From Stagonosporopsis chrysanthemi (Eukaryota; Ascomycota; Dothideomycetes; Pleosporales; Didymellaceae): a stretch of DNA of 64,000 bases. A program made the translations under genes and the position numbers. The notes beneath the pieces were generated by a model. It saw only the letters and a list, made by a program, of their open reading frames with translations. It was not told where the DNA came from and did no database searches. The DNA is taken from positions 124,001 to 188,000 of the forward strand of contig JAFISE010000035.1 in assembly GCA_022560025.1 (NCBI GenBank). Direction: 5' to 3'. Positions 34,601-46,200 of this stretch are shown piece after piece. Within the stretch, counting starts at the first letter, position 1, and each line of letters opens with the position of its first letter.

Positions 34601-35128
34601 CTGGCCACGGCACGCCTACATGGAAGTGTTAGACTTGTCCCAAAAGATGTGGCGAGCAGTGCATCGGTGTGCTACCTTCGTCTGTGTGCTGGCGCGCAAG
34701 CTCAGCGACGGCGTCGCCGACCTTGGAGCGGACCGAGTTGTCGGCCTCGTTGGCCAGGCATTGCAGCAGCTTGGAGCGGATGGCGTCGCGCTCGGGCGGC
34801 TGGAGGGTCAGGAACAGGTCTGCCGTCTGGCCGGACTGGGTCTTGCGAGGCTTGGAGGACTGGCGCCTGAAGATGACGGCGGCAAAGGTTCGCGTCTGCA
34901 AGCTGGTCAGCGGCGGCGGGAGCTGCTGCGCGCGTGCGGACATACCGGTGTCTCCTGGGCCAGCTCAATCTGCTCGGACAGGCCCATCAGGAGGACCTCT
35001 GGCCGCTGGGCCACCCATTCCTCGTTCAGCTGCTGCTCGGCAGTGGTGCGCGTGACGTTGTCGGGCGACTGGAGGCCCTGCAAGAGGCTCGCGAGGGCCG
35101 TGTGGACTTCGGCGGGGAGGACCGACAT
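31685..35128 (-). CDS. PSE1: Importin beta-family karyopherin, Kap121/Pse1 (importin-5) type
   Basis: This gene encodes about 1093 aa, the length of Kap121/importin-5, which imports ribosomal proteins, histones and transcription factors. Exons: 35128-34946, 34895-34676, 34615-32478 and 32425-31685. The N-terminus shows the conserved first HEAT repeat (LASLLQGLQSPDNVTRTTAE) and the TFAAVIFRRQSSKP segment. HEAT repeats cover the whole length. Central landmarks include GELDKVLDLVIPALRDPHPR followed by WAGCNAVGQMSTDFAG and an acidic loop DVGADDDDAEEWNVSEDLDE. The C-terminal exon carries the last repeats, with WKYNQQIIQPLIAGMQDD. It is transcribed away from the CBS/PB1 gene. Confidence 0.95.
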
Positions 35129-36086
35129 GGCGAGCGGTGTTTGTGGGGGTCGGCGTGTCGCTCGTCAGGGCCGTTGTTGTGAGAAAAGGCGTGGGACTCG
35201 GGCGGGCGTGGCGGGCGTGGCGGGGTGTTGCAAGTGGGCGCTCGTCAGCACCTGCCTCTGGACGACGGACGGAGCCTGCCTTGCGACGTGGGCGAGAGAC
35301 GAACGAGCGTGCGGCGGAGGGCAGCCAGAAGGGAGCGTTTCTGGCTGCGACGAAGGATTGTGCGAGGGAGCTGGTTGTTGTGCAAAAATCTGGACGAGGA
35401 GCACGCCCCCGCCAAAACACACGAACCTCCGCGACTCATTGGCCGCGCGCACTCGCCTCAGGCCCTCAGCGTGCCCGCCCGGCTTGGACCACCCGTTGAT
35501 GCCATGTTGGTGGCCAGCGAAGCCGCCTGCCTGGCGACATTCTGCGGCCGGCGCGACGAGGCGCGGCGCTGCTCTGCGTCTGCGTCTGCCTTTGCCTCTG
35601 CGTCTGCCTTTGCCTCTGCGTCTGCCTTTGCCTCTGCGTCTGCCTTTGCCTCTGTGTCTGCCTTTGCCTCTGCGTCTGCGTCTGCATCTGCCTCTGCTAC
35701 AACGCACATGACAACGACGCGATGTGCACACTGAAAATGCTCGCCAGTCAAGCACCGCTGCCACTCGGCTGCACGCACGCCTGAAACCAACGTGCATGCA
35801 GCCAGGGGTGCACAGTAGCAACGACTCGACATGCACAAAAAAAAAAAAAAGTGCGCGAAAACGGTGGTCCAGCAGAAGCCTCATATAGACGCCCCATGCC
35901 CCTATCTCATTGCGCGACTCTCAGGCCGTCTGGTGAGCTTGTGACTTGCAGTAGCGACCTAGCGTGTTTACCTGCCTTGCCGACCACGCTCTCGGCAACG
36001 CAGCCTGCACAACACACGCTGCTGCCGGCCCTCTCCACGCACCGCACCAGCAAGCAGCAGCAGCAACCGCCGCCGCCGCCGCCACC
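35129..36086. other. Divergent promoter region of Kap121 and the CBS/PB1 gene
   Basis: This 958-bp region separates two divergent ATGs. It holds the hexamer-based tandem repeat listed separately and an A run near 35835-35848. The tandem repeat keeps frames open on both strands, but I support no gene there. Confidence 0.5.
35572..35698. repeat. 18-bp tandem repeat built from TCTGCN/TTTGCC hexamers
   Basis: The unit TCTGCCTTTGCCTCTGCG recurs about five times in a row, flanked by single hexamers. Because the unit is a multiple of three, it reads as Ala/Ser/Phe on the plus strand and Ala/Asp/Glu/Lys on the minus strand without stops. It lies about 450 bp from the Kap121 ATG and 390 bp from the CBS/PB1 ATG. 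Confidence 0.85.
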
Positions 36087-38214
36087 ATGTCACACACCGG
36101 CACCATGCGCGGGACTCCCAAGAACCGCAACCAGCCTGCACGCGCCCAGTTCGTCGACAGCCCGTCTGGCGTCCCGTCTGGCATCCCCCGTCCGGCCCTC
36201 GAGACGCACGCTTCACACGTCCACAGCAGCGATGCCGGCGGCTCGACCCTCAGCGCCAGTCGCGCGAAGCAGTCCAAGAGGGACGAGGTAAGAGTCCATG
36301 CCCTCGCCTCCAGTGCCTGCTGCTCACCCGCACTGCGCAGGCCATCCGCCGCAGGATCGAGACAGACCTGAACAAGAAGAAGAACCCCGCCGGCCGCGTG
36401 CGCCCAACCCGCAAGGCCCCTCCGGGCACCGTCCTGGCCCTGAAGCCCAGCCCCGCCCTCCAGATCTCGGCTTCGACCACCGTCGCAGAGGCCGCACAGC
36501 TCATGGCCGCCAAGAGGGAAGACTGTGTCTTGGTGACCGACGAAGACGACCATGTCGCCGGTATCTTCACCGCCAAGGATCTGGCCTTCCGCGTCGTGGG
36601 AGGCGGCAAGAGGGCGCAGAATGTCACCATTGCCGAAATCATGACCAAGAACCCCCTGTGCGCAAAGACCGACACAAGCGCAACAGATGCGCTGGACCTC
36701 ATGGTCCGCAAGGGCTTCCGTCACTTGCCCGTCATGGACGAGAACCACGACATTGCCGGAATCCTCGACATCACAAAGTGCTTCTACGATGCTATGGAGA
36801 AGCTCGAGCGCGCATACAGCTCGTCCCGCAAGCTGTACGATGCCTTGGAGGGCGTACAGGCCGAGATGGGCTCCAGCCAGCCCCAGCAGATCATCCAGTA
36901 CGTCGAGGCCATTCGCCAGAAGATGTCTGGTCCTACACTGGAGTCTGTCCTCACTGGACTGCCTCCTACAACTGTGTCGGTCAGGACGTCGGTCAAGGAG
37001 GCTGCCGAGCTCATGAAGGAGAACCACACAACGGCCGTCCTTGTTCAGGACCAGGGCTCCATCACTGGTATCTTCACCAGCAAGGACGTTGTCCTTCGTG
37101 TGATTGCTGCCGGCCTCGACCCCGTCACTTGCAGTGTCGTTCGCGTCATGACACCCCACCCTGACTTTGCGCCCATGGACATGAGCATACAGGCTGCTCT
37201 CCGCAAGATGCACGATGGCCACTACCTCAACCTGCCTGTCATGAGCGACGCAGGCGAGATTGTCGGCATGGTCGATGTCCTGAAACTCACTTACGCCACA
37301 CTCGATCAGGTATGTCCGTCCAATCGCCGCTCAGATATACCAACCTGCTAACAACCCAGATCAACAACATCAACACCGGCGACAGCGAAGGCCCAGCCTG
37401 GAACAAGTTCTGGCTTTCGCTCGACAACGACACCGAGTCGATGATGTCTGGCGACGGCTCCAGCCGCATGCCCGGCACCCCTCTAGACGCGCGCTCCATG
37501 ATGTCCCACAACGACCGCCCCCACATGATGGACCGCGGCGACAGCGTCCTCCCCAACGACTCGGCCTCACACCACGGTGAATCGCCCCCGCCCTCGGCCG
37601 TCGCCAGCGCCCACCCCACCGCCGTCGAAGACACGCCCTTCCCCTTCAAATTCAAAGCCCCCAGCGGCCGCGTGCACCGCCTGCAAGTCACAGCCTCGGC
37701 CGGCATTGAAGAATTCGTCGCGCACGTCGCCTCCAAGCTCGGCGATGAAGTCGACTCGCTCGGCGGCGTGCCCACCTTCGCCGCGGGCACAATCTCCAAG
37801 GCCGGCTTCGCCCTCTCCTACCTCGACAACGAGGGCGACACCGTCAGCATCACCACGTACGACGACCTCGTCGAGGCAGTCAGCCTCAGCCGCCTCGCCC
37901 ACCGCGAAAAGGTCGACCTCTTCGTCCACGACCCCGACGCGCCCCCCATCCCCGCAGAGCTCAACCCCCAGCCCGCGCTCCCCAAGCCCGTCTCCCCGCC
38001 TGAAAGCGTCCTGAGGGAGCGCAAGCAGTTCTTCGACGAGGAGGAGGACGACGCGCCCCCGAAGACCAAGCGCGGCGGCCAGCAGCAGGCTCAGGCCCCC
38101 GAGGTCATCCCCGGTGTGTCCAACGATCTGCTCCTGCCCGGTGCGATTGGTGTGCTGGCCGTCGTCATCGTGGTGGTCTTCACCATCGGCCGCGCGTCGG
38201 GGTCAAGTCGGTAG
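36087..38214 (+). CDS. CBS and PB1 domain protein with C-terminal membrane anchor
   Basis: The gene encodes about 674 aa in three exons (36087-36287, 36341-37309, 37360-38214). It starts in a strong context, GCCGCCACCATGT. Residues 1-90 are basic and Ser/Pro-rich. Two pairs of CBS motifs follow, near residues 107-213 and 278-387 (TVAEAAQLMAAKREDCVLVT; NVTIAEIMTKNP; SVKEAAELMKENHTTAVLVQ), which bind adenosyl nucleotides in this fold. A PB1 domain lies near 480-580, with FKFKAPSGRVHRLQV and the acidic OPCA-like stretch SYLDNEGDTVSITTYDDLVE. The last 30 residues form one hydrophobic helix and a short basic end, a tail anchor. The architecture is known in ascomycetes as CBS/PB1 proteins, but the biochemical role is not settled. 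Confidence 0.9.
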
Positions 38215-38421
38215 AGCTTTCTCAATCGGCCGTGCTTTGGACGGGAAGACGGCACAGTAGGCCAGTTGCCGGATTGGGTACGCGAACCCACTGTAGCAGT
38301 CCTCCTGCCCCCATACCAGATTGTAGTCAGTGTACCATTAGCAGCAGCAGCAGCCCTCTTTCTCGCGTTTCTGTTTTCGCGTGTTGATATCCATAGAGTG
38401 CTGGATTGTTTAGTTGAATAC

Positions 38422-38599
38422 CACTTCACATCACTTCACTTCACTTCACTTCACTTCACATCACTTCACTTCACTTCACTTCACTTCACTTCACTTCACT
38501 TCACTTCACTTCACTTCACTTCACTTCACTTCACATCACTTCACATCACTTCACTTCACTTCACTTCACTTCACTTCACTTCACTTCACTTCACTTCAT
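38422..38599. repeat. CTTCA pentanucleotide microsatellite
   Basis: About 35 copies of ACTTC/CTTCA run almost without interruption over 178 bp, with a few ACATC variants. Short TGAAG copies, its reverse complement, recur beyond the gap near 38882-38905. Confidence 0.95.
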
Positions 38600-38618
38600 T
38601 GGTATTAGGACTATCCGC

Positions 38619-38619
<1 letters not shown>

Positions 38620-38691
<72 letters not shown>
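38620..38691. repeat. 72-nt poly-C run
   Basis: This unbroken run of C lies directly after the pentamer array and just before the gap. A homopolymer this long next to N suggests a sequencing or assembly artefact rather than genomic sequence. A second C run of 23 nt lies at 38813-38835. Confidence 0.9.
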
Positions 38692-38692
<1 letters not shown>

Positions 38693-38735
38693 CCCGCGAC
38701 CGACGCTCGCGCGCCGCCCCCCCCGTCATGTCATG

Positions 38736-38745
38736 NNNNNNNNNN
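38736..38745. other. Assembly gap of ten N
   Basis: Ten undetermined bases interrupt the sequence. The real length and content of the gap are unknown. Confidence 1.
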
Positions 38746-39148
38746 GGGACCTTCCCCCAGGGAGGCCCTTCAACCGCCAAACCTTTAATGAAAGAATTTT
38801 GGGCTGACGCTTCCCCCCCCCCCCCCCCCCCCCCCTTCTCACCTTCTCACCTTCTCACCGCGGCGACCAGCGCGTGCCGTGCAGTGAAGTGCAGTGAAGT
38901 GAAGTCGTGGCCAACTACGCTGTTGTACCCTTCTATCCCCACCCCTCTGTGTGTCTCTCGATCTCTCTCTCGATATCTCTCAGAGCCACGTCCCCAGCAC
39001 TCCTTAAATCTGAAACCCGAGCCTGCCTTCACCCCACACCGTCCCACACCGTCCCCCTCCCCGGAGACACATCTCCACCGCACACAGCATCTATCTCCCA
39101 CTCATCAACACCACCACCACCTCACTCAGAGCGCAGACTCAACGACTC

Positions 39149-41726
39149 CTACAACTCCCCCTCCGAACTGGATCCCAAACTCATCGCCACGCTCTGCGCA
39201 TCATCATCGGCAGCGGCAGCAGCGGGGGGGCTTTCCCCGCGTCCTTGGTCCGCGTGCTCGGGCGCGGGCTGCGACGGCGCAGACGCGATAGGATCTGGCT
39301 GGGTGGGCGTCTCGCGTGGGGGTAGCGGGGTTGCGTTTGCGTTTGCGTTTGCGTGTGCGTGTGCGTGTGCGTGTGCGGCTACGGGCTCGTCCGCTTGGGT
39401 GGGAGTGGGAGGGACTTGCTGTGGTGCTTGGACATGTGCGGCAGGGGGGTAGGGGGGCAGTACCGCCGCAAACGCAGACGCAGACGCAGACGCAGTGCTG
39501 GGGAGCTCGCTTTGGGGTCCTCGTGGATACAGCGCCTCGACGAGGGCGGCGCCGCGGTTCGCCGCGGGGACGGGGTAGTCGGCCTCAGGGAGCGCGGCGG
39601 GGACGCTGCTCTGGGGCTCTGCAGCCTCAGCAGTCGCGGGGCTGCGGCGCTGCGGATTCGTCTCCTCGGTGTCCGAGCTCGCTTTTGGGGCGGGCTTCAC
39701 GGGCGTGGCGGCCGACTCGGATTTACGCGGGCGCCCGCGCTTCCGGGGCGTTGTTGCGGGCGCGGTGCTTGTCGCTGTGGAAGGGCGCGATGAGGGTTTA
39801 GGTTTTGGCGGTGTGGTGAAATCAACGGCCGCAGAGGCATTGGCTGTGTTTGCCCGTGCTTCAGCTTCAGCTTCATCATCAGACTCGTCACGGACGATCT
39901 CAGAGGAGAGCACGCTCTTGCGGGGGCGGCCACGACCGCGTTTGGGGGGTCGGGTGGGTGTGGTCTGGGAGGTGTCGTTCTCCGAACCAAGGTCTTCGCT
40001 CAAAAAGCTGCTCTTTCGCGGTTTCTTGGTCTTCTTTTGCTTGACTGGGTCCTTCAATGAGCCGTTCGTCTGTCCTGTGCGGTCGCTCAACTCTGCCAGA
40101 TTTGCGTCGAGAGCGTCTATGAGCGCCAAAGTGATGTCCTCATCATTGCTGTTCTCGTTCGCCTCTTTTTCCGCTTTGGCTTTGTCTTTTTCAGCCTTGG
40201 CTTTCGCGGCTCTAGCGGCCTTCTTCTCCTTTGGCGTGACAAACTCCTCGTCCTCATCAGAGTCGTCTTTCTTCCAGGCGCGCCCTTTGCCCTTGAAGTG
40301 CTTTGGTTTACTGGCTGGTGGGGGCTCTGGAGACTGCTCTCGTGATAATGATCCGAGTTCACTGTCGTCGTCTTGTTCAGTTTCAACCTCTTCGAACACT
40401 TGTGCGTCATGGTAGTACGGTCGCTGCTGCGCCGGTTTCCTATTACGTAGACCTCGTCGCGTATTAGCAGCATCGGGTGTTTCTTGACTCGTCGACATCT
40501 GTGCAACTTCATCGGTGCGTGCCTCTGTCTTGATGTCGTTGCTGGGTTCATGTTTAGATTTGGGAGCAGGGATAGGAGCATCTCCGTTCTCGGTATCCCC
40601 ATCGAGTACCATCTCTTCAGACTTCTCTTCTAAGTTTACGGCATCCCAGAGATGGAAGGGTAACCTTACGATAAACGACTTTCTTGACTTCTGGACAGGG
40701 GCTTGCTGTGGTGTTGCTTGCTTTGGCGACTCTGGTAATCTGAATGGAGTGGTTGAGCGCGGAGCTAAAGGAAATCAGCGTCCACATTATCTCCGCAGTG
40801 AATCAAACATCAAACGTATGTCTAACTGTCGAGTGCAGTGATGAGTACGGGGCGTAACGACTTGTTCGATGAGCCGGGGTTGATACGTGGGGCAGCGTGA
40901 CCATAAATCAGCAGGAGACTTACCTGAGCGAACAGGAAGCGGCGAGTCAATGACCATGGCATCGATTTCCGCAGCATCTTCGTCTTCGTCTTCGGGCGAT
41001 ATCGTTTCGTCGGACTGTACTGTGAGCGTCGTCTGGTGTTAAGTTGGACTCGAGTGCTCACAATGGGCTTCTTCCTCGGCCTTCGCGAGCTCGACTTGCG
41101 CCGTCCACTGACAGTAACCTCGGCCTTCGCAGGTGTATCAGCCTCTGCGGGAGGCGTTGCTGCGTTGACTTCGTCTGCTGCCTCTTCGTCTGACGCCACG
41201 AGTTCTTGCGACTGCAAACATCAGTATTGATCTCGCGGCGCTCAGGTGATCTACTTACCATGTACTTCTTGCGCGGCTTCCGCTTCCTCTTACCAGATGC
41301 ATTTAGTTCATCTAAGTTCGTTGCGGGTGTCGGTGTTGCCGAGCCTGCAGTCCGCGAAGCTCCATTCCCGTTGGTTGTCGCAGTCTTTTTCGAATCACTT
41401 TGAACCCGTGAAATCCGTCGGCGCTTCACGCTTTCCTCATCCTGTTTCCATCAACAAGTCGGCCAGATTACAACACACTCTTGTTAACATACAGAATCGT
41501 CGTCTTCGGCCCACACCAGTGAAGCAACGTAGAACAAATATCCACCGAAGACCCGGTCTGTCTGACGCCAGGCCTCGTACGAGAGCTCTGATTTGGGATG
41601 ATCTTTTATGAAGTGCTTGTATGCGTCCTTACCATTCTTGTCTACCCAAGAATCAAATGAGCTGTGCATTGGCGGTTTACTGTGACAGTGCTCTGGCGAC
41701 CGCCGCGCGTTGCCGTTCAGAGCCAT
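39149..41726 (-). CDS. AT-hook nuclear protein of unknown function
   Basis: The gene encodes about 757 aa in five exons: 41726-41493, 41441-41259, 41211-41062, 41014-40924 and 40764-39149. The first exon is a compact helical domain with FDSWVDKNGKDAYKHFIKDH and FGGYLFYVASLVWAED. The middle is basic. Two AT-hooks (KRGRGRPRKS, RKRGRPRKS) in the last exon point to binding of AT-rich DNA. A segment with RGLRNRKPAQQRPYYHDAQV looks conserved. The C-terminal 150 residues are low complexity: runs of Ala-Ser, His-Ala and Asn-Ala dipeptides, and Pro. The junction at 41014 was chosen because it keeps SDETISPEDEDEDAAEID in frame. I do not recognise the family. A chromatin role is inferred from the AT-hooks. 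Confidence 0.78.
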
Positions 41727-43245
41727 GGGTGCTGAAATATGCCTCAAGAGGCGAGAGAGCGGTGATTTTCAGCAGAAACAATCAAAGACGATTGAGTGGA
41801 ATTGACGGAAATGAAAGTTGGTGGCGTGAAGGAATAATTTGTTTTGTGCAGTCAGCGTGTACAGCGACGCGGCGTGATGCGCGTGATGCTGATGTGTTTG
41901 TTGTAATGGCGGTGGAGTGAAGTGTCGAGTTGTCAAATCCGAAGGTTCCCAAGTCCCTTTCAGAGCAGATCCATGCCTCGTGGCACGTTAGTCTCGAGAT
42001 CAAGAACAACCGATGTGCGATCGCAAATACAGTGCAACTTACTAGTACGCTATTGGATTTAGATAACCTTGGACGCGATTTCACTCGTGCACGTCATTTG
42101 GTGGATGTGGAATGGGAGGTCTGCGACAGGGAAGGGAAAAGACAATGACGCTAAAACGCTCCAATTTCAGCTCGGCTCCTATCGATTCGAATGTAATCGT
42201 TCGACCACAGTTTTACGTACCACAAATCAGCCGTCAGTCGACAGTAGTCGTTTCTATTGTTTTGCTGGCTAGAGCATTCTGTGACTTGCAGATGGGTAGC
42301 TCCAGCGCGGGGGAACGATGCGAGGGAACCGATCATAGTGGCTTCGTCATCGGTAAGTATATTCGGTCGACCTCATTGCTGATACCTTATCGGGACCGGA
42401 GATTTTAGGTGTCGTTCAGCAAAGGAATTATCTAGAATAAAGAAGCTGCGAGTGTCGCGTACATTTTATCTTGTACTGTCTGCTCTGGCTCTGGAAGGAC
42501 AAGTCGAATTTGCTGATCTAAATTATCCGCAAGATGAAGAGATGCTTTGGGCAAGCATTCAGTTTTTGCGTGATCTTCACCCGCAATCGCCTTCCTATTG
42601 CGCCCACGAAAATTCGCTGAGTGAGATATCGTGCGATACTAGTGCTGAGTCAAGTACCAGGGATCTTTTGCCCATGCCGTCGTCTTAGTATGGTGTTCTA
42701 CTCAGCTGGCTACCCAGGGAGCAAAACTGTGTCCTCAAATGTAAATCCAGGGATGATACAATTCTTGAAGCTTTGTATTGAAAAACTATCATTACCCCGC
42801 TGTCGTGGCGCATCGCGCATCAGCAGGATAAATATATACAAAGCCCTTCCGCCTTCTCAGCTAGATCCAGAGCACTGCATGTCATGATGCTCAAAGGCAG
42901 ACATCCACAAACCGATGGGTATACAGAACAAGCTCCCCATCGCCAAATCAATAAAACAGAATTTCAAATCAATAACGACCACGTAATGCGAAACGCCGAA
43001 TGTCATCGTTGTTACAGTGGCCAGAGTGCGTACATGAACGCGAATAGTGGCCCGTCTCTAGGCGTAAGTAGAGGTGGTAGCAATAACCTGTTTGGGTGCA
43101 TTAAAGTTGTATATTGGCCGAAATGCGTCCTGGGCTTCAAACCCGTGTGCTGAAGATGATAGCAAGATTGTAAGGACTGTTAAAGGGAGTCTCCCTCTGG
43201 AACGAGAATCGCTAGCATGCCCGCTGCGACGACTCTGTCGATCTT
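41727..43245. other. Gene-free region of 1.5 kb
   Basis: No coding region, RNA gene or repeat could be supported. It holds the promoter side of the AT-hook gene and the 3' side of Spt7. Short ATG frames (for example near 42290-42400) end quickly and carry no domain. Confidence 0.45.
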
Positions 43246-46200
43246 CTAAAAGGACTCGGGCGGACTGGGCATGCCACTGCCGTCGTCTTTTTCTGGTTCC
43301 TGAACGCTATGAGCATCCTGGCGTGGTTCTAGCTTGAGCTTGCCAATAGGCTTCCCAAGACCTTTGAGAATGCCCGCAGGTGCACCGCCCGCGTCGCCAT
43401 TCTCTTCTTTTTCTTCATCGAGCTTGCGCTTTTTGCGGGCGAGCTGTTGCTGTTCACGCAGTGGGCGTTTACGAGGACTCGAGATCTTGCCAGTGGGAGG
43501 CAGGCGAGGCTTGGGAAAGCGCTGCTTGGGTGGAAGGTCGTCGTCTTCCACGAGAGTACTATCACTGTTGTTGCGCAACTTGTTGAGAAGCCAGTCTCGA
43601 ACAAGCCCGATTTGATTCTCAGCAACCTGTGCGGTGACTGGTTCGAACTTCGCTGGCTCTTCCATGATGTTGCCGGTGGCAGCAACGTTGCTAGTCCAGT
43701 CAGCGAAAGGTCTGTAAGATGTCGGATGAGAACATACCTGTTGTCTTGTCTGGCATACGCGTTATGTACCCTGTTCTGCAGCAAGTGCAGTGGCACACTG
43801 AATGTTAAGCCAAACTCTCGGTCGAGTCCCAGTTCCTTGAAGCCGAAGAAGTCTTCGCCAATGTCCTCAGCAAAATCACCACCAACGAACTGTTCGCTAC
43901 CGTCATTGAAAGCACCTGCACCGTCCGCGCCAACATTGTCCAGAGCCGGTCGAAGAAGCTCGGCATAGTATGCACGCATGCGATCATGCATGCTGACCAG
44001 CTTCGTACCCAGCCTTTCAACGTCCTCTTTCACGTACGTCTCCAGGGACTCCAGATCGACGCCGTTGACATGTAGCGAGTGCAAGACAGCCTCTTCCTGA
44101 GAGAAGCGTGGCACCCAGCTCGACATTTGGCCATTCCCCACGGCCACAGGGGTGTCAATCTTCATCTTGGGAGTCTCATGATAGATGCTGAAAGATTGCG
44201 CCAGATTCTGGAAGAATCGTGCCGCAATATCGGTCACGGCGTCCAGAGCAGAAGGTTGGAACTCCTCGAAGCCTGCGTGATAGAAGATTTTGCCCACACT
44301 GCGCTGCAGAGCTGCGCGACAAACGTAAGGTGCCATGAGCGGGCCTTCCTCTGAAACGACCATTGGCTCGATATCTGCTTCATGGAAAGGCTGAGGCTCA
44401 TATTTCTGGAACTGGTTCTGATACAGCTGGGACTGGAGCTGCATCTGCTTGACGATTCCGATCTTGGCGCATATTTTCCTAGTCTCCTGTAAAGAGTTCA
44501 TGTTCTTGTCCATTCTCTCGGTCAGAGCACTGTCTGGGGCTGTGAATTGGCCTTTGGGAAAGATGCGCATGTACTCTTCCCGCTGCTGAACGACGTGACC
44601 TTCGGCGTCTTCGACCCATTGCAGGGTCTCATTGAGATCAGGGATGACGCAAACTGGATCATAGTAGTCTGGAATATGGCGCTCCTCCTGGTCCTGGATG
44701 CCCTCGGCTAGTGACTCACCAGCAACTGCTTGAACACCATCCTTGCCGTCAGGTGCGGATAAAGCGCCTTTCGCGTCGTCGGCCTCGGCTTCCTTGCGAT
44801 GCCGAAGCCACCTTCGCATGCCCGCTTTTGAGCGCAGAATTGCAGGTTCCTCAGGCTGAAGAATCTCGTCGCGAAAAAGACGATGCCGTTCGGCAGCAAT
44901 TGTAGCTCGATCCTTCTTGGTGACTTGTTTCCAAGTTTTATATTCCAGATCATCAAGATCAGCGTCTTCCTCAAGGGCAAACCCATTGACAAAGGCACCA
45001 GTACCATCCGCTTCAGAGAAGTCAGCTTGGCTACCGGGTGCACCGTGTCGTGATCCACCATTTGGTCCAAAAGGAGTCAACGTACCAGGCGGCGGAGGAG
45101 TCGAGAAGCCATTGACACTCCCTTCCATTTCTGAGTCAGCGCGCAAGAACTCATTCTTCAGATTGGACACAGTGCTGTTCAAAGACGGTACCGGAGGCTT
45201 CGTCTCTGGCCCTGGTGTGCCCTCAGAGCCCGCAGGAGGTGCTTTTCTTGCGTTATTCGAGCCCTTTCCGCCTTTACTAGGTGCTTTTCGACCTCGAGAC
45301 GCCATGATAGGCTCTTCGTCCTCACTGTCGTCAGCACCGTCAGCATCAATATCGCCATTGCGCATTCTCCGCTCCTCGGCCTCGACCTCGGCACGGTCGC
45401 GGATGGTGATGTCTGGGATGAGCGGTACAAGCTTCTCGGTTTCCTTCTTCATGTGTAGAGCTTTCTTTCTAAGAAAGTGGTTTGGATCGGCGTTGTACTT
45501 CAGGCAGTTAGACCAGATGAGCATCAGATCATCAACGAAATCCTTCTTCGACTTGTACTGCAGCTGCTTCAGCTTCTTCATCATCGTGCCGATGTCCATG
45601 GGGTGTTTGATGACGTTGTAGTAGTCCGGCGCTTCCCTCTTGTTTACGCGTTGAAGAAAGGGGTGTGCATGCTCGCCGGCCTTGAGCTCCATAAGCACTT
45701 TCTCCACGCTCTCGTAGAGTTCTTCTTGGCCAACACGGTCCTCATTCGCCCATTTGCTCCTGTTCTTGCGGACTTCGCTGATCAGACTACGCAGTTGGGC
45801 GTCGGTGGCATGTACTCGGTCGCGTTGTGCGTCGATGCGGGAGATGAGGTGCTTGAGGGTGAGACTTGAAGCGCCAAGGTTGGTAGTGCTGAGGGTGCCT
45901 TGTTGGGGCGCGACGATGGCGCTGCCGTTGGCCGGTGCGCTAGCAGAGGTGCCAGATGTCTCCTGCTCCACTTGTCGGTCGAGCTCATCGAGCTTCTGCT
46001 GCTCCAGCATGGCATCGCGGTCGCTCTCGAGGGTGTAGAAGAGCGTCTGGAAGCTCTTCTTCGCCGCATCCTCGGCGGCCTGCTTGTCCTGCTGCAACTG
46101 CCTGCGAACATCGTCCGAGGACTTGGCCTGCTCTGATGAAGGTGTGCCTGTCCGGTCGTGGCTGGACTTGTGTAGGAGAGGTGGTGTGCAGTTGCTTGGC

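Larger units (their letters stand above)
38215..39148. other. Intergenic region with simple repeats and an assembly gap
   Basis: This stretch separates the converging ends of the CBS/PB1 and AT-hook genes. It contains a CTTCA pentamer array, a 72-nt C run, ten N, a 23-nt C run, three TTCTCACC-like repeats, and TGAAG-type remnants that are the reverse complement of the pentamer. I see no gene. Confidence 0.7.

Noticed and set aside
33387..35711. 774-codon open frame on the plus strand
   Set aside because: It is antisense to Kap121, whose exons, splice sites and HEAT repeats are clear. The translated product has no domain and arises from GC-rich codon use on the other strand.
35165..35884. Open frames on both strands over the 18-bp repeat
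   Set aside because: The frames exist because the repeat unit is stop-free and a multiple of three. Outside the repeat there is no domain or splice evidence.
35921..37222. 433-codon open frame on the minus strand
   Set aside because: It is antisense to the CBS/PB1 gene and has no recognisable domain.
38422..38599. Regular array considered as a CRISPR-like or telomeric repeat
   Set aside because: The unit is a 5-bp microsatellite without spacers, and it matches neither a telomere unit nor a CRISPR array.
40622..40661. Possible 40-nt intron in the last exon of the AT-hook gene
   Set aside because: Removing it would shift the frame and give an early stop, while reading through keeps a plausible segment ending in LPFHLWDAVNLEEK.
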